Shown here in pieces: positions 50,601-62,032 of a DNA stretch of 64,000 nt. The DNA comes from Ectobius pallidus. Its lineage: Eukaryota > Arthropoda > Insecta > Blattodea > Ectobiidae. Every line of letters starts with the position of its first letter. The stretch's first letter is position 1. The notes under the pieces are model-generated. The model saw only the letters and a list, made by a program, of their open reading frames with translations. It had not been told where the DNA came from and ran no database searches. The stretch is taken from positions 43,515,502 to 43,579,501 of the forward strand of contig CAXKWD010000008.1 in assembly GCA_964059195.1 (NCBI GenBank), given 5' to 3'. The position numbers were made by a program, and so were the translations under genes.

Positions 50601-53600
50601 TTTATATGAAGAGGTTGGATTAGTGTTGCAGAGAGAAAGCAAAGTAAAGAATTAATTTTGTTGAGAGAAACCCGAGTAAAATAATCAGATGTGCTTGAGA
50701 AAAAGCGATTTAAAAAGAATTAGTTTTGCTTGACAAAAAGCAAGTTGTGCTTGAGAGTAAGATTAACTTTACTTATCTTATGTTAAAGTTTTTCTTGAAA
50801 GAAAAACCCAGTTAAAAGTATTTATAAAATCAATTCTGGCAATTGAATCAGAATCAGAATCAGTTATCTGTAACGAGAAAAAGGTTTACAGTACGAGGAA
50901 GTCTAAATAGTAAATTAAATGAGGAAGTTAACTAATTACATTTTATGAAACGAAACTATAGGGGATCAGATCAAATTGTGATAATGTTTTCCCCTTAACA
51001 GCGAAAACAGAGTAAAATAAATGAAGATAAATGTTTTAAGTTCAATCGTTGTATGAATAATAATAAGACAACGACGGATTTACAAGGAATATCAGTAGCT
51101 TTTTATATCAGAAGGAATAAAAAAATTGTCAGTTACATAGGTTAAGTCCTAACATATGATAAATATTCCAACTATTTATCTGAGTGAGATTTTGTAAATA
51201 AAATCATTTTTGTTGCGTAAATATTAATTTAAATGTTAAGATTAGGTTCACTGAAAGTATTCCACAATTAGAAAGCATTGATTTAAAATAAAATGAATTC
51301 AGATTATCGTATGTTGAGGAATGTGCTGATGAAAGTATTAAAGAAATGTGTTTAGCTTTGAATGTTGTGATTACTGAAGATCAATTAAGTTCCTTTGTTT
51401 TTGTTAAAATTAGCTATTATAATGTTTCATGTTAGCAGATTATTAGCTTAGATCAAGTGTATTTAAATAATAATAATATTAATAATGATAATGATAATAA
51501 TACATCGTTCAACCGGTTTTGTTTAAAGCTGATTAAAACAGCAAGATTTCAAATTGCATGAAGGTAAATAATAGTAATAATAATTTAATGTCTAGTTGGA
51601 ACCAATCAAATGAGAAGGTGTGAGAACAGAATTAAATTATTTAGTTTATTTAATAAAGACAAGTCAGTTTATTCAAATGGAGGAAAGTTCCAAGATGTAC
51701 TGAATGTTAAAAGTTAAAACACCAAAGATGATAAATCATGCGTAATTTAATAATTGACGATAGGAAAATATAAACGAGTTTGGTCAGAAGTTGAAACTTG
51801 TAAGGGATATGTTAAGATAGATCATGAATGAGAATGGACAGGAAAGAAGTAATAAGTTTTTAATACGTTAAAACATTAGGGAATGTACGAATTAGTTGCT
51901 GGATAGAAAGTTTAACATAAGGGCATATCAGAAAGTTGTGAAGTGATGGTAGAAAATAAAAGTTTGGTGTAAGAATAAGGAGATGTGAATTAATTTTAAA
52001 AGAATTTGATGAGGTAATTTATCAATCTGAAATAAGCTTTAAAATTACTGAAGCATTATATCACTAGTCAATGTCAGAGCAAAGTCCACTTATGATAGCT
52101 AAGGCAGGTGAATGAATCAAGTTTCAATTTACACTTATGCATTATCAGCTGTAGGAAGCAGAATGCTGAATTAACGTGTTGTTATTGACAGAGTGGCATG
52201 AGTAAGTTGTAACAGTAGAGCAAAGTATTCTTCTTAAATGCCGATTAAATCACAGAGACAATTTTCATTGAAATCATGTTGAACTAGGAATGTCAAATAG
52301 CAAATTGTACATTAAGATATACAAGTTATGAGAGACAACATTAGGTTAGGTAAAATTCATGACATAATGGAAATATTAAAAGTTTTTGTTGAATAAGTAA
52401 AAAGAGTTTGTAAAATAAACAAAAGTAATTAAATAAATAAGTTAATGTAATGATTGCGAATAGAATACCAATCCTCACACTGAATAACATAGACTTCATA
52501 AAAGTATGATAAGAGTAGGAAGACAGAATTACCGGGTAATGTAACAACAGAGAGAAAATTGTTATCGAAGTATAACTATTGTGTAATAAGGTCAAATGGA
52601 GGTTTCTGGAAATCTGGAATCATGGCTGAGGCAACTAACTGCCTGTAATATATGTTGTATTTTACAAGAGGAGTACGGATATATGTACGAAAATAAGAGG
52701 GGTAACGAGCCACCTCATGCATATTATGTTTTTGTTGGCAAGGGACAAAACATATTATGGACACGTTATTAACGTAAAAGAGAGAAATTTATGGTAAAAC
52801 GTAAACAATTGGAGATTAAGACTAATGCAAGTATTAGTTCAAGAGTATGAGAGTACGAAATCATGTGTTCGTAAATATACCCTTAATCTGAGGAAATGGA
52901 TTTCATAACTTTTGTGTATGGAGACCTTGCTAGACTTAGTTATTAAGTCGGGACAATGTTAACCCGCCATCTAAAGAGAACATTGTAAAATTTGAAAGGA
53001 AATGGATTTCATAAATTTTGTGTAGACTTAATTATTAAGTTGAGAAGATGTTAACCTGTCATCCAAAGAGAAACAAAATTGTAAAATCTTAAATAAAAGA
53101 AATTCAGTCAGTTTTAATTATGGATCTTTGAGAGAGTGGTAAGAAATGTCAGGATAATAATATCTGTCAATTTCGAAAAGAGAAGGAAAATTGTAAGATT
53201 TTAAAGAAAAGAATTTAAAGTAGTTTTGTATGTGTTTTTGTGAGAATTGAGAGAAATCAGAAATAATGATGTAAATTAAAACATCGGAAGAGATCAAATT
53301 GTAGATAAAAGGAAGTTGATTCAGTTTTATGTATGAGAACTTGTGAGAGTGTAAAGGATAATTGGAAATTACGTAGTTTACGAAGGAAGGAAAGAAAAAT
53401 GTAAAATTGATAGGAAAGAAATTTATAAAAAAAAAAATGTGTGTGAGTTCTTGCGAGACTCATGAGAAATATGAAGAAAAGAAACATGTAAAGTTTAGGG
53501 TAAAGAAATTAAATGAAATATTGTGTAAGAGTGATTACTAAAACTATGAGATAAGAGTAAAGTAATATATAGTAATATAAATGTCGGGAAGAAACAGATC

Positions 53601-55741
53601 GTAAAGTGTAAGGAAAAGAAAGAATTATTAAATTTTTGTGTAGTAATTTTGGAAACACAAATGGTAAAGAATTCAATGGATGGAAACATGAAAAGATTTT
53701 CTTTAAAATCTGAATTTTGGAAAATAAATATATTAAAATTTCTTATATGATTAATCGCAATTGAAATTTTATGAAAATTAAGTATATTAATGAAAATATT
53801 AATATTAAAATTAAGAATGATTGATGCAAACATAAAGAATAAGAATTAAAGAAAAGCAATTTTTTTTTATCTGTATGATTATTTTTGAGTAATTAAAGAA
53901 AATTTAAGGAGGTATGAGTAGGTAGATGCAAGAGAAAAATAAGTATTTGTGGAGATTAGAATTTTATTAAAAATTGGTGTATGCATGAAGATGAAAATAG
54001 TAAGTTGTTTCGCTTATTATTTGCAAGTGAGTAAAGGGAAGTATAAAGTACTCAGATCACAGTTGCAGTTAAAATATATTTTGATGATGTAGAGGAAATC
54101 ACCTTTGTAAGGATAAACAAAGAATGTGTATTTAATGAAAGTAGTAAATACGATTTAGAAGAGTACAAGAATAGTTGAAACAAGTCAAGAAAATTTGTGT
54201 TGTTTTAGTAGAACTTGGTAGGAAGTCATCGATGGTAAATTTAGTTTAAATTATGGTAAGTAAATAAAGATTGATTTACAGATTGAAAAAAAAATGTAAA
54301 GAAGCGTTAGGGAGATAAAACAACGGAATTATTTCTTAAGTAGTGAAAGAAATAAAAGTATAAATGTTAATTTAGTTAATGAAAGTAAATTTGGTAATTG
54401 TTTTTAGAAAAAGAAAAGAATTTTATAAATCAGTAAGCAAAGGTACGAGGACTGATAATTAAAAACGATTAATGACGTAAATTAAATAGTGTCAGGTCAA
54501 ATTTAATCAGAAATTGAATAAATAATATATTATAAAAATATATACACATCAAATTAATAGTATTTTGTAATATTAGTATTAATTAACGTCCATATGTTAC
54601 ATTGAATTTTAGTTGAAATTAATTAAGATATTGAGATATGATTGCAGAAATTTTAGCAAAGTTATGAGTTGAGAAGTGAACTGTCATTTCAACCAAATCA
54701 GAAGTGATAACATGTAAATAAAGTAGAGAAATAAGGTCACATTAACATGTGAATCTCCTTATTGAAGTAGTTAATGTTGAAGTAGTTAATGAAATATGAA
54801 ATTATTGGAAACAGTAATTCAAGTTAAAAAAATAATAATAATTAGTATATGCAATATAAGTTATTGGATTAAATAAACATATTAATAAGAGGTGAAATAG
54901 TTTAGAAAGAATTCACAAGTAAAAGAAATCAAATAAATTCACGTAGGTATGAAAAGAAAATATTTTGTATTCAATTACATAACAGGTATAGGATTGTGTC
55001 GTGATTTGGCATCCTACTACTGAAGTAATAACAGACCTGTCTAAAATCCAATGTTTTATGAACAGTCGTACAATTTTATTGGTAATTAACATCGAAAGTA
55101 ATTAGTGTTGTTACTAATCTTTAAAAAAAAAATAATAATAAAAGTTTGCATATGAAGCATATTAACAGAATAGTAAAAAGATATGTACAAGGCTAATATA
55201 TCAGTGTAAAGGTATTACAACACCAGGAGTCAATTGTCTGTTGAAAAGGAACATATATTATAATTTTAAATATGATATAATACCAATGTTAATTTGTTAT
55301 ATTTTGACAAGAAATTAAGTAAATAGTTGATTAATTGATAATTTTTAAAATAGATTGTTGATAAGAAATTATAGATATTACTTGGTATTATATGTTCTTT
55401 TATTAATGAGATAAACAGGAGGAATGTGGTCGTGCTGTTGTTTTGCCTAGAAAAATAAAATCAAATGTTTTATGTATAAGTATTTTCAAGCAAGTGTATA
55501 ATTTTAAGAATTGTCAAAAGAAACACAAGTATGGTACAGTATCTGAGAATGAATTAGAATTAACAACAGGTTAAGAAAGAAATGTTAGATATTTTGGAAT
55601 GCAAAGAAAACGAAAGAAATAGTACAAGAAATAGGAGTTTGAGAAGGTATTTCTGATCAAGGAAAAGTTTAGTGAAGAAAGATAAAGGTAGAAAAAGTCT
55701 GAGGTATATCTACCTCGAGCCTTTTCGTATGGGAGCGGGGA
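50600..55741 (+). other. Long purine-rich, C-poor non-coding tract with degenerate tandem repeats
   Basis: Over about 5 kb the plus strand is dominated by A and G (GAGAAA, GTAAAG, GAATTAA) with conspicuously few C. No recognisable protein frame is present on either strand. About 52860-53500 contains five or six diverged units of about 80-130 bases, each with AAATTGTAAAAT, AAAGAAAT and a TTTTGTGTATGAGA..TTGTGAGAG stretch. Small ATA/ATG microsatellites occur near 51470-51600. The tract ends at GTATGGGAGCGGGGA, which looks like a polypurine tract, directly before TGTCGTATAAT. One reading is a non-coding LTR-element interior, but no 5' LTR was found. Confidence 0.5.
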
Positions 55742-56486
55742 TGTCGTATAATATTTATATTATAAGGTTAAGAGAAAGGAATTGAGTTTTCGTTTAGAGA
55801 AATGTATAATTCAGATATGCGGAAAAGGTAATTGTCAGACAGATGTGTTGAAATTGGGTTAAGATACCAATATTTACGACACAAGGAAGTGTTAAGTAAG
55901 ATTGTAGAGTCAGCTGAATGCAAGCATTTAAAACAGCAAGGTGAACATTTAAAGAGTGCTGAGATCAGCTTGCCCTAGTACTGTACATTATGTTTATAAT
56001 GTACAGTACTAGGGCAATTGGGTTAAGATACCAATATTTACGACACAAGGAAGTGTTAAGTAAGATTGTAGAGTCAGCTGAATGCAAGCATTTAAAACAG
56101 CAAGGTGAACATTTAAAGAGTGCTGAGATCAGCTTGCCCTAGTACTGTACATTATGTTTATAATGTAAGTGTTAAGTAAGATTGTAGAGTCAGCTGAATG
56201 CAAGCATTTAAAACAGCAAGGTGAACATTTATAAACATAATGTACAGTACTAGGGCAAGCTGATCTCAGCACTCTTTAAATGTTCACCTTGCTGTTTTAA
56301 ATGCTTGCATTCAGCTGACTCTACAATCTTACTTAACACTTCCTTGTGTCGTAAATATTGGTATCTTAACCCAATTTCAACACATCTGTCTGACAATTAC
56401 CTTTTCCGCATATCTGAATTATACATTTCTCTAAACGAAAACTCAATTCCTTTCTCTTAACCTTATAATATAAATATTATACGACA
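55742..56486. repeat. Palindromic complex: 258-bp identical inverted arms with internal direct copies
   Basis: The left arm 55742-55999 and right arm 56229-56486 are exact reverse complements over their whole length, starting TGTCGTATAATATTT and ending AAATATTATACGACA. The 229-bp centre holds further copies of the arm in direct orientation (about 56016-56163 and 56166-56230). It also holds a short perfect hairpin around GTTT (GCCCTAGTACTGTACATTAT and its complement, about 55973-56016). No coding sequence. Confidence 0.9.
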
Positions 56487-57480
56487 CGTGAATATGTCAA
56501 CATCAGATCCAACTACGTTTTCACTTTCGCCTCCGTCCGTTTATATTTTCATTGTATATTCTTCGTGTTCATCTACTTTGCTAATTACTGTTAAAACCAC
56601 TGGATGAGATCAGGTTTGTAATGTCATCATTAGATCAAGTGGATGGTTTGTCATTTCTCCTTTTTGTATTGCTTTGTGCCCGGCTGTACTGTCTTGCCAA
56701 CGCATCTATTCAATACTGGAGTTCCATACTCATATTGATGGTTATTCATAAGTCCATTTGATAATACGTGTTGTGATATCCCGTTAACTAGTAGTTATTC
56801 GTGAACTTTCATTGCAAAATTTAGCAAGCTTATTGGTTGAAATTTTGAGACTTCACAGCTGTTTTCTTTTCGCGGTTTTAATATTAAGATTATTTTTGCT
56901 TTTTTCCATAGTTTGGAGGGAATTTCCATTCGTTAAGCATCCGGTGTACATCGCTGTAAAAGATTTTGGTAAGATTTCAAAAGTACATAGTAGTTTCTTG
57001 CTCGTTATACAGTCTTCTCCAGGAGCTTTTATGTTATCATTATGAACTATTACATACCTAATTTCTGATTGTGTAAATAACTTATCTTCGGTGTTTATCG
57101 GTATCTTTGTTTCTTCTCTTAATCTGCTATGATACTAACTATCATCTTTTTTAATGTCTTCCATAGTGAAGTAGTTTAAAAGGTGCATCATGATATATTC
57201 TGTACTCGTTACAGCGCTTTTAACTAAGGTCATGAATATTATGATTTTCCTTATCTTCCAAGATGTTAGTTTGTGTATTTCATTCCATGGCTTGCTTGAT
57301 GTGGCCATGTTACAATATTCTTCCCATGAGTTAAATTTCTATCGTCATAAATCCTTTTTGCTTCAAAGTATTGTTCTTTACCCATTTCTCGCACTAAATC
57401 ATTATTCTTTGTCTTCTGGTACCTACTCCTTAGTGTACCAAAGTCACATATTTTTATCTAATTTACACCATCATGTATAA
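56487..57480 (-). pseudogene. LINE reverse transcriptase remnant (R1-like)
   Basis: Minus-strand frames, broken by many stops and shifts, contain in order: THGKNIVTWPHQASHGMKYT (about 57330-57270); KAPGEDCIT (about 57035); KKAKIILILKPRKENSCEVS then FQPISLLN (about 56910-56840); and YQMDLMNNHQYEY-like residues (about 56760-56720). These match the region before and at the start of the RT in R1/LOA-type LINEs (KAPG.D.I, W..A..I.I.KP.KE....S..RPISLL, and YSNG.MN..QYGF). The catalytic part would lie further along, where the palindrome now stands. Highly decayed. Confidence 0.6.
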
Positions 57481-58236
57481 ATTATTATCTTAGCTTTCCG
57501 ATGTTGTTTTAACTTTTCCCCACTATTTTCCGTCAATTTATTCTTGTTAGCATACCATTTTATAACATTTCAGGAGAAATATTAAACATTTCATATTGTG
57601 CAGTTTCTTTTCTATATATTTGTTTGTTAAACTTTACTGAAAGCACTTTTTAAATATTCTCTTTGGAGTACTGTAATGCGATGAACGCACTCTTAAAACA
57701 CTACTAACCATACATTTCATGACCGAATCGATGTCTGTATCGATATCTCGAAACTCTTATGTTTTACAAAGTTTTCAGACATTCTTTAAACATTAATTTA
57801 CAACAATTTGCTAATTAGTTTTTCTCAGTTTTACAGATCTTGTGAAATATGAAGATGCTATAAATACGCCGTATTTCAAGATAGAAGTCTCGAGAAGCTT
57901 CTACGCTACTTCGATCGATAAACTGAAAGCACTCTAATGTAATCTAGAGGGGGTACGTAGGCTAACCTGTTTGACTCGTATTCATTGTTCATCGAACTCT
58001 ACTAAGGCAAGTACCTTAGCTTTATCCCAGTACCGATACTTGGGTACCGAGACTTCGTGGTACTACTCTACACAACGCAGATGATGTAGCCTACCAGAAC
58101 TTCCAGACCTGGACTTCTAAGGCAAAGAAGCCTTTAACCACAGCCTCCAGCAGCAACTTCAGCATGGCAGACTTCTCTCTATAACCTCACCGATGGGATA
58201 TTAGCCATTCATTAGTACTTTCAAACGAGTCCAGGA
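57481..58236. other. No supported gene
   Basis: T-rich at first, mixed later. Possibly contains further decayed LINE sequence, but no motif is readable. Confidence 0.35.
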
Positions 58237-58270
58237 TAGGGTGGCCACTTCCAAATATTGAAAATGGAGG

Positions 58271-59588
58271 ACACGTTCTATTCTATTCTATTCTATTCTA
58301 TTCTATTCTTTATTCTGTCCAACGGAACATATTATATGTTATGGGACTCGTCAACATACAAGTAAGAACACAAAATTACAATTACAAATATACATACAAC
58401 TTAAAAACTAGTTTACAAAATATACAACATGCACAAGAAATTTACAGTTACAAAAAATATATACAACTTAAGACTAATTCCAAAAAATACAACATAAACA
58501 TCAATTAATTATATGTAACTTAAACACAAGTACAAGTTTAAAATACAATAATTAAAATACAATAAAATAAAACAAGTTTCACACTGTCACTCTATGATGC
58601 AGTTTGTGTACGTCCTCTTGAGACCATATGGTCTTCAGGTCCCCGAGTAGGCTCTGAAATCAAAACAAATAAAATTATATAGTAAGTTTGCTCATGTATG
58701 ACTATGCACAAGGAATTCATTTAGTGTATAAAAGCAGTGGTTGTGAAGGAATTCACAAACCTTTTTTCTAAATTTACATAGTGCAGCTATTTCTTTAATG
58801 GATTGGGGTAAGCAGTTATATAATTTGAGTCCTGTATATGTGAAGCTTTTCTCAAATAAGCTAGTTTTATGGGGTATACTCGCTAAATCATTTCTATTTC
58901 TTGTATTATAGGAGTGAACGTTTGAGTTTGTTTGAAATGTAGAAATATTAGTTTTTACAAATGTAAGTGTCTCTAAGATGTATATGCAGGGGAATGGTAG
59001 TATATGCAGATCTTTGTATAATTGCCTGCAGCTGGTAGTGTTTTTGACCTTCACCATTATTCTGATAGCTCTTTTCTGTAATTTAAATATGTCTTCACTT
59101 TTTGTTGAATTTCCCCAGAAGATTACTCCATATATTTAGAGGGAGTGAAAGTAGGCAAAATAGAGTGAACGTACTGAGTTTACATTAGCAACTTTTCTCA
59201 CTGATCTCAAGGCAAAACATATTTTACTCAGCTTTTTTTTAAAGAAAATCAACATGCTTGATCCAACTCAAATTATGATCTATCCACACCCCTAAAAATT
59301 TTGTTGAGTCTACATAACTAATACTTTTATCCTCATATGAGATGCTGGGAAATTCTGCATTCTTATTTCGTGCATGCTGAAATTTTATTGCAACTGTTTT
59401 TTCCTTGTTAACTATAATTCTGTTTTCTTCAAACCAATTTTGTAGTCTACTTATCGTATCTTTTATATTTAGGCTAGCAATTTCTCTGTTTTCACCAGTG
59501 ACAAAGATGCTGGTGTCATCTGCAAAGAGTGTTGACTTTGTGTGAATGGACTGGATATTTAGGTCATTTATGTAAATTAAAAATAGTT
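58271..59588 (-). mobile_element. 5'-truncated LINE with (AATAG)n tail
   Basis: Minus strand: RT from the catalytic TLFADDTSIFVTG (about 59525) through KFLGVWIDHNLSW, LSKICFALRSVRKV and IFWGNSTKSED. The C-terminal frame 59057-58692 follows (VHSYNTRNRNDLA, LKLYNCLPQSIKE). The 3' UTR has CCCATAACAT and GAATAAAGAATAG, then (AATAG)n at 58310-58277. A stop near 59140 and others break the frame. Related to the LINE at 38294-39715 by RT type and 3'-UTR motif, but with a different tail unit. Confidence 0.82.
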
Positions 59589-60204
59589 AATTTGTACTTC
59601 TTTTAAATATCGTGCGTTGTTTTTTTCTTTCATATCTTTTCCGCCTGGAAATCGCACTTTAATCAAAACCGGGATTTTAGATTTTTTAAATTATTATCAA
59701 TCGTTTAATATCGAATTTGTATGCCCATACGGTAAAACAAGATTCGTTATATTCGTTTAATTATTTATATTTATTGTAATTATGTAATTCATGCAACTTA
59801 AGTAAAAAACGTATTAACGTAATAATGTTAATAAATAATATGTTTTATTTATTTTCTGTCAAATAGATTACCCATCTAGCAGCATGAGTAAATAATCACG
59901 GGGAGCTGCGGGCACTTGCTAGTTCTTAATAATTACGAAGATCTGACAATGTGAATGTCACTTTTTATTTGCATCCTTTCCTAACAGTGTTCATACATGG
60001 CACGTAAAAGCCTATCTGACTGAGCTTTGTTTTAAGCAACTCTACCTGTGGACGGTATTTATGGTTCAACGTCAAAAAGGAGGACAAATTAACGTCCGGC
60101 ATGAGTTCTTGGTGGACGGCGAACTGTTAGCTAAAAATCCGGACTATCCGGCGCAATGCCGGACGTTTTAAACAGTTAAATTATGTATTTGTTATATCGT
60201 GTTT

Positions 60205-60262
60205 GACTAATGGAGCGGAAGAGAAGGCCTAATGGCCTTAGCTCTGCCAGCTTAAATAAACA
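60205..60262 (+). repeat. Short LINE 3'-end fragment
   Basis: GGAGCGGAAGAGAAGGCCTA, then ATGGCCTTAGCTCTGCCAGC and TTAAATAAA resembles a conserved 3' terminus of many insect LINEs as I remember it (GGCC..ATGGCCTTA.CTCTGCCAG.TTAAATAAA). Confidence 0.45.
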
Positions 60263-60288
60263 GAATATATGGCCACCCTAGTCCAGGA

Positions 60289-61182
60289 CAACCTACATAC
60301 TCTCTACAAATCAAAAGTGAAGTGCGCACAATGTAAACCAGTAAAAAGGTTAAATCTGATAATTGGTCCATAGCATGGCAGTATTTATAATTGTATCGAA
60401 TCATTTGGCACTTGGTGCAGGGTTCGCATTTCCAATTAATAGCTCAAATGTGATGAGCTCTCATTTTAGAAGCAATAATTGTAATTCTGTATGTATAATC
60501 TTCCGGAGTCTATGGCAATCAGCCACCTCCTCTTTATATGTACTTAAACTGAGTTCAGCTAAAAATAGCTAGAACATCTAAGCAAAGGTTGAAGATATTT
60601 AATCTTAATATAAACAAAATAAATCTACAGTCCATTACATCTTTCTTGGTCATCCAGACCTGGACCACTTACACAATTTTGTTGTATTACTTTGGCTTTA
60701 TGACCAAATAAATTGTTACCTCTGTTGTTGAATTATTATTATATTATTTCATATCCACTGCTCAACTAGCTACCAGAAGGAATATTTTTGTAGGAGAAAT
60801 TTATCTATTATATGTATGGGATCCTAGACTCCTACCTAATCCAAATCCCTACATATTTCTTGGTCCTCACAGGACCTGGATATGTCTTGAACCATTGCAC
60901 CTGGATTCCAATATTTCTTGGTCCTCTATGTGCCGGATCATACTTCAGCTTTCGAAGCCATTCCTGTGGTTCAATTCCATTGGATTCCAATATTTCTTGG
61001 ACAACCTACACTTCTAATCTCAAAATCTTATTATTGTGTCATACTAATTCAATTGTATGGTTCTCAGCAAACAATCCGAAGCAAGAACATTGTATGCACT
61101 ACCGCTATTGGAACAACTGAACAGAGGTGGAATACAATACGAAGCTTCTGGACAGTCAGCCACAACGCAGCAATTTGTAAGG
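60289..61182. other. Sequence with a repeated TTTCTTGG motif, no gene
   Basis: GGATTCCAATATTTCTTGG occurs at about 60904 and 60985, and TTTCTTGGTC variants also at about 60640 and 60855, suggesting an old tandem repeat. The open frames (60812-61199) arise from it and are not recognisable. Confidence 0.45.
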
Positions 61183-61184
61183 TA

Positions 61185-61989
61185 CAGTCGGTCAAATAAA
61201 AAACGTCGGGCAGTATTTGATTAAGTATCACGAACGAGCATATGCGCATGTACAGGAAGACTTAAGGTTAGGTTCACACACGCCTCTTGTCTATCCATGT
61301 ATTTTCTTGATTATTTAGTCAGTTTTGTTCCAAAACAAACATGTATAGAAGGCTGTGGCTATATGCCTCACGTCCGCCATATTCTTGCATGGAAGTTCTT
61401 ATAATTTTATTATAATGAATAAATTCGCGAGGAATATGTTTATTCAAGGAGCATTTTTTAAAGATTTTATTTTATAATAGCGGTACTTGTAGTGCAAAAT
61501 CAATAACTTACGTTCAACTTCTGCAAGCAATCTAGCATCGAAATACGCGGCCGGCCAGTCCTATGAAAACTTCCGGTCAGCTGCTCTTTAAGAAATATGG
61601 AACCTTCTCGCTGCTTCAGAGGCCGAAAAATGCAGGTCAATTACAAAATGATTGTAAAACTACCACCAGACTACGGCCTAACTGTAGTAAAAATAAACAT
61701 TCATACATTACAGCCCTAACTACACTTTCTCTCAAGCTAGCATTTGGATGTGACGCGATGACACAGAGCAAAATGAATTATGACAATACATTAAGTTGAA
61801 TATCGTGTGTTGCGCTTTTCTCGTAGTTCATTTTTTCCCTCGTTCATTTTTTTCCCTCCTGTCGCATGGCCTCATATGTTCCGAGAATGACCTGTATTTT
61901 ATGTTTTTTATAGGAAACTTGTGAACTAATGCGTAAAAACTTTAATTTTAACTGCATACGCGTCCCGACGTTTTTTATTTGACCGACTG
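61185..61989. mobile_element. Tc1/mariner-type MITE, 26-bp perfect TIRs, TA duplication
   Basis: CAGTCGGTCAAATAAAAAAC and the next six bases (61185-61210) are exactly inverted at 61964-61989. TA lies outside each end (61183-61184 and 61990-61991). 805 bp, no transposase; the frame at 61563-61799 is unrecognised. It ends 43 bases before the BEL gag ATG. Confidence 0.9.
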
Positions 61990-62032
61990 TACGTGACAGT
62001 TCCTATAATACACTGCCCACCCAGTGAACACC

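Larger units (their letters stand above)
58237..60280. mobile_element. hAT element with nested LINE, 8-bp TSD
   Basis: Begins TAGGGTGGCCA and ends TGGCCACCCTA. The 8-bp duplication GTCCAGGA flanks it exactly (58229-58236 and 60281-60288). Inside, GGAGGACA occurs near both ends. A truncated LINE (58271-59588) interrupts the left part, and a second LINE 3' fragment lies near 60205-60262. Without them the element would be a nonautonomous hAT of roughly 700 bp. No transposase motif. Confidence 0.85.

Noticed and set aside
52860..53500. CRISPR-like or satellite array
   Set aside because: Units are diverged and irregular in length, without regular spacers; treated as degenerate tandem repeats in a eukaryotic sequence.
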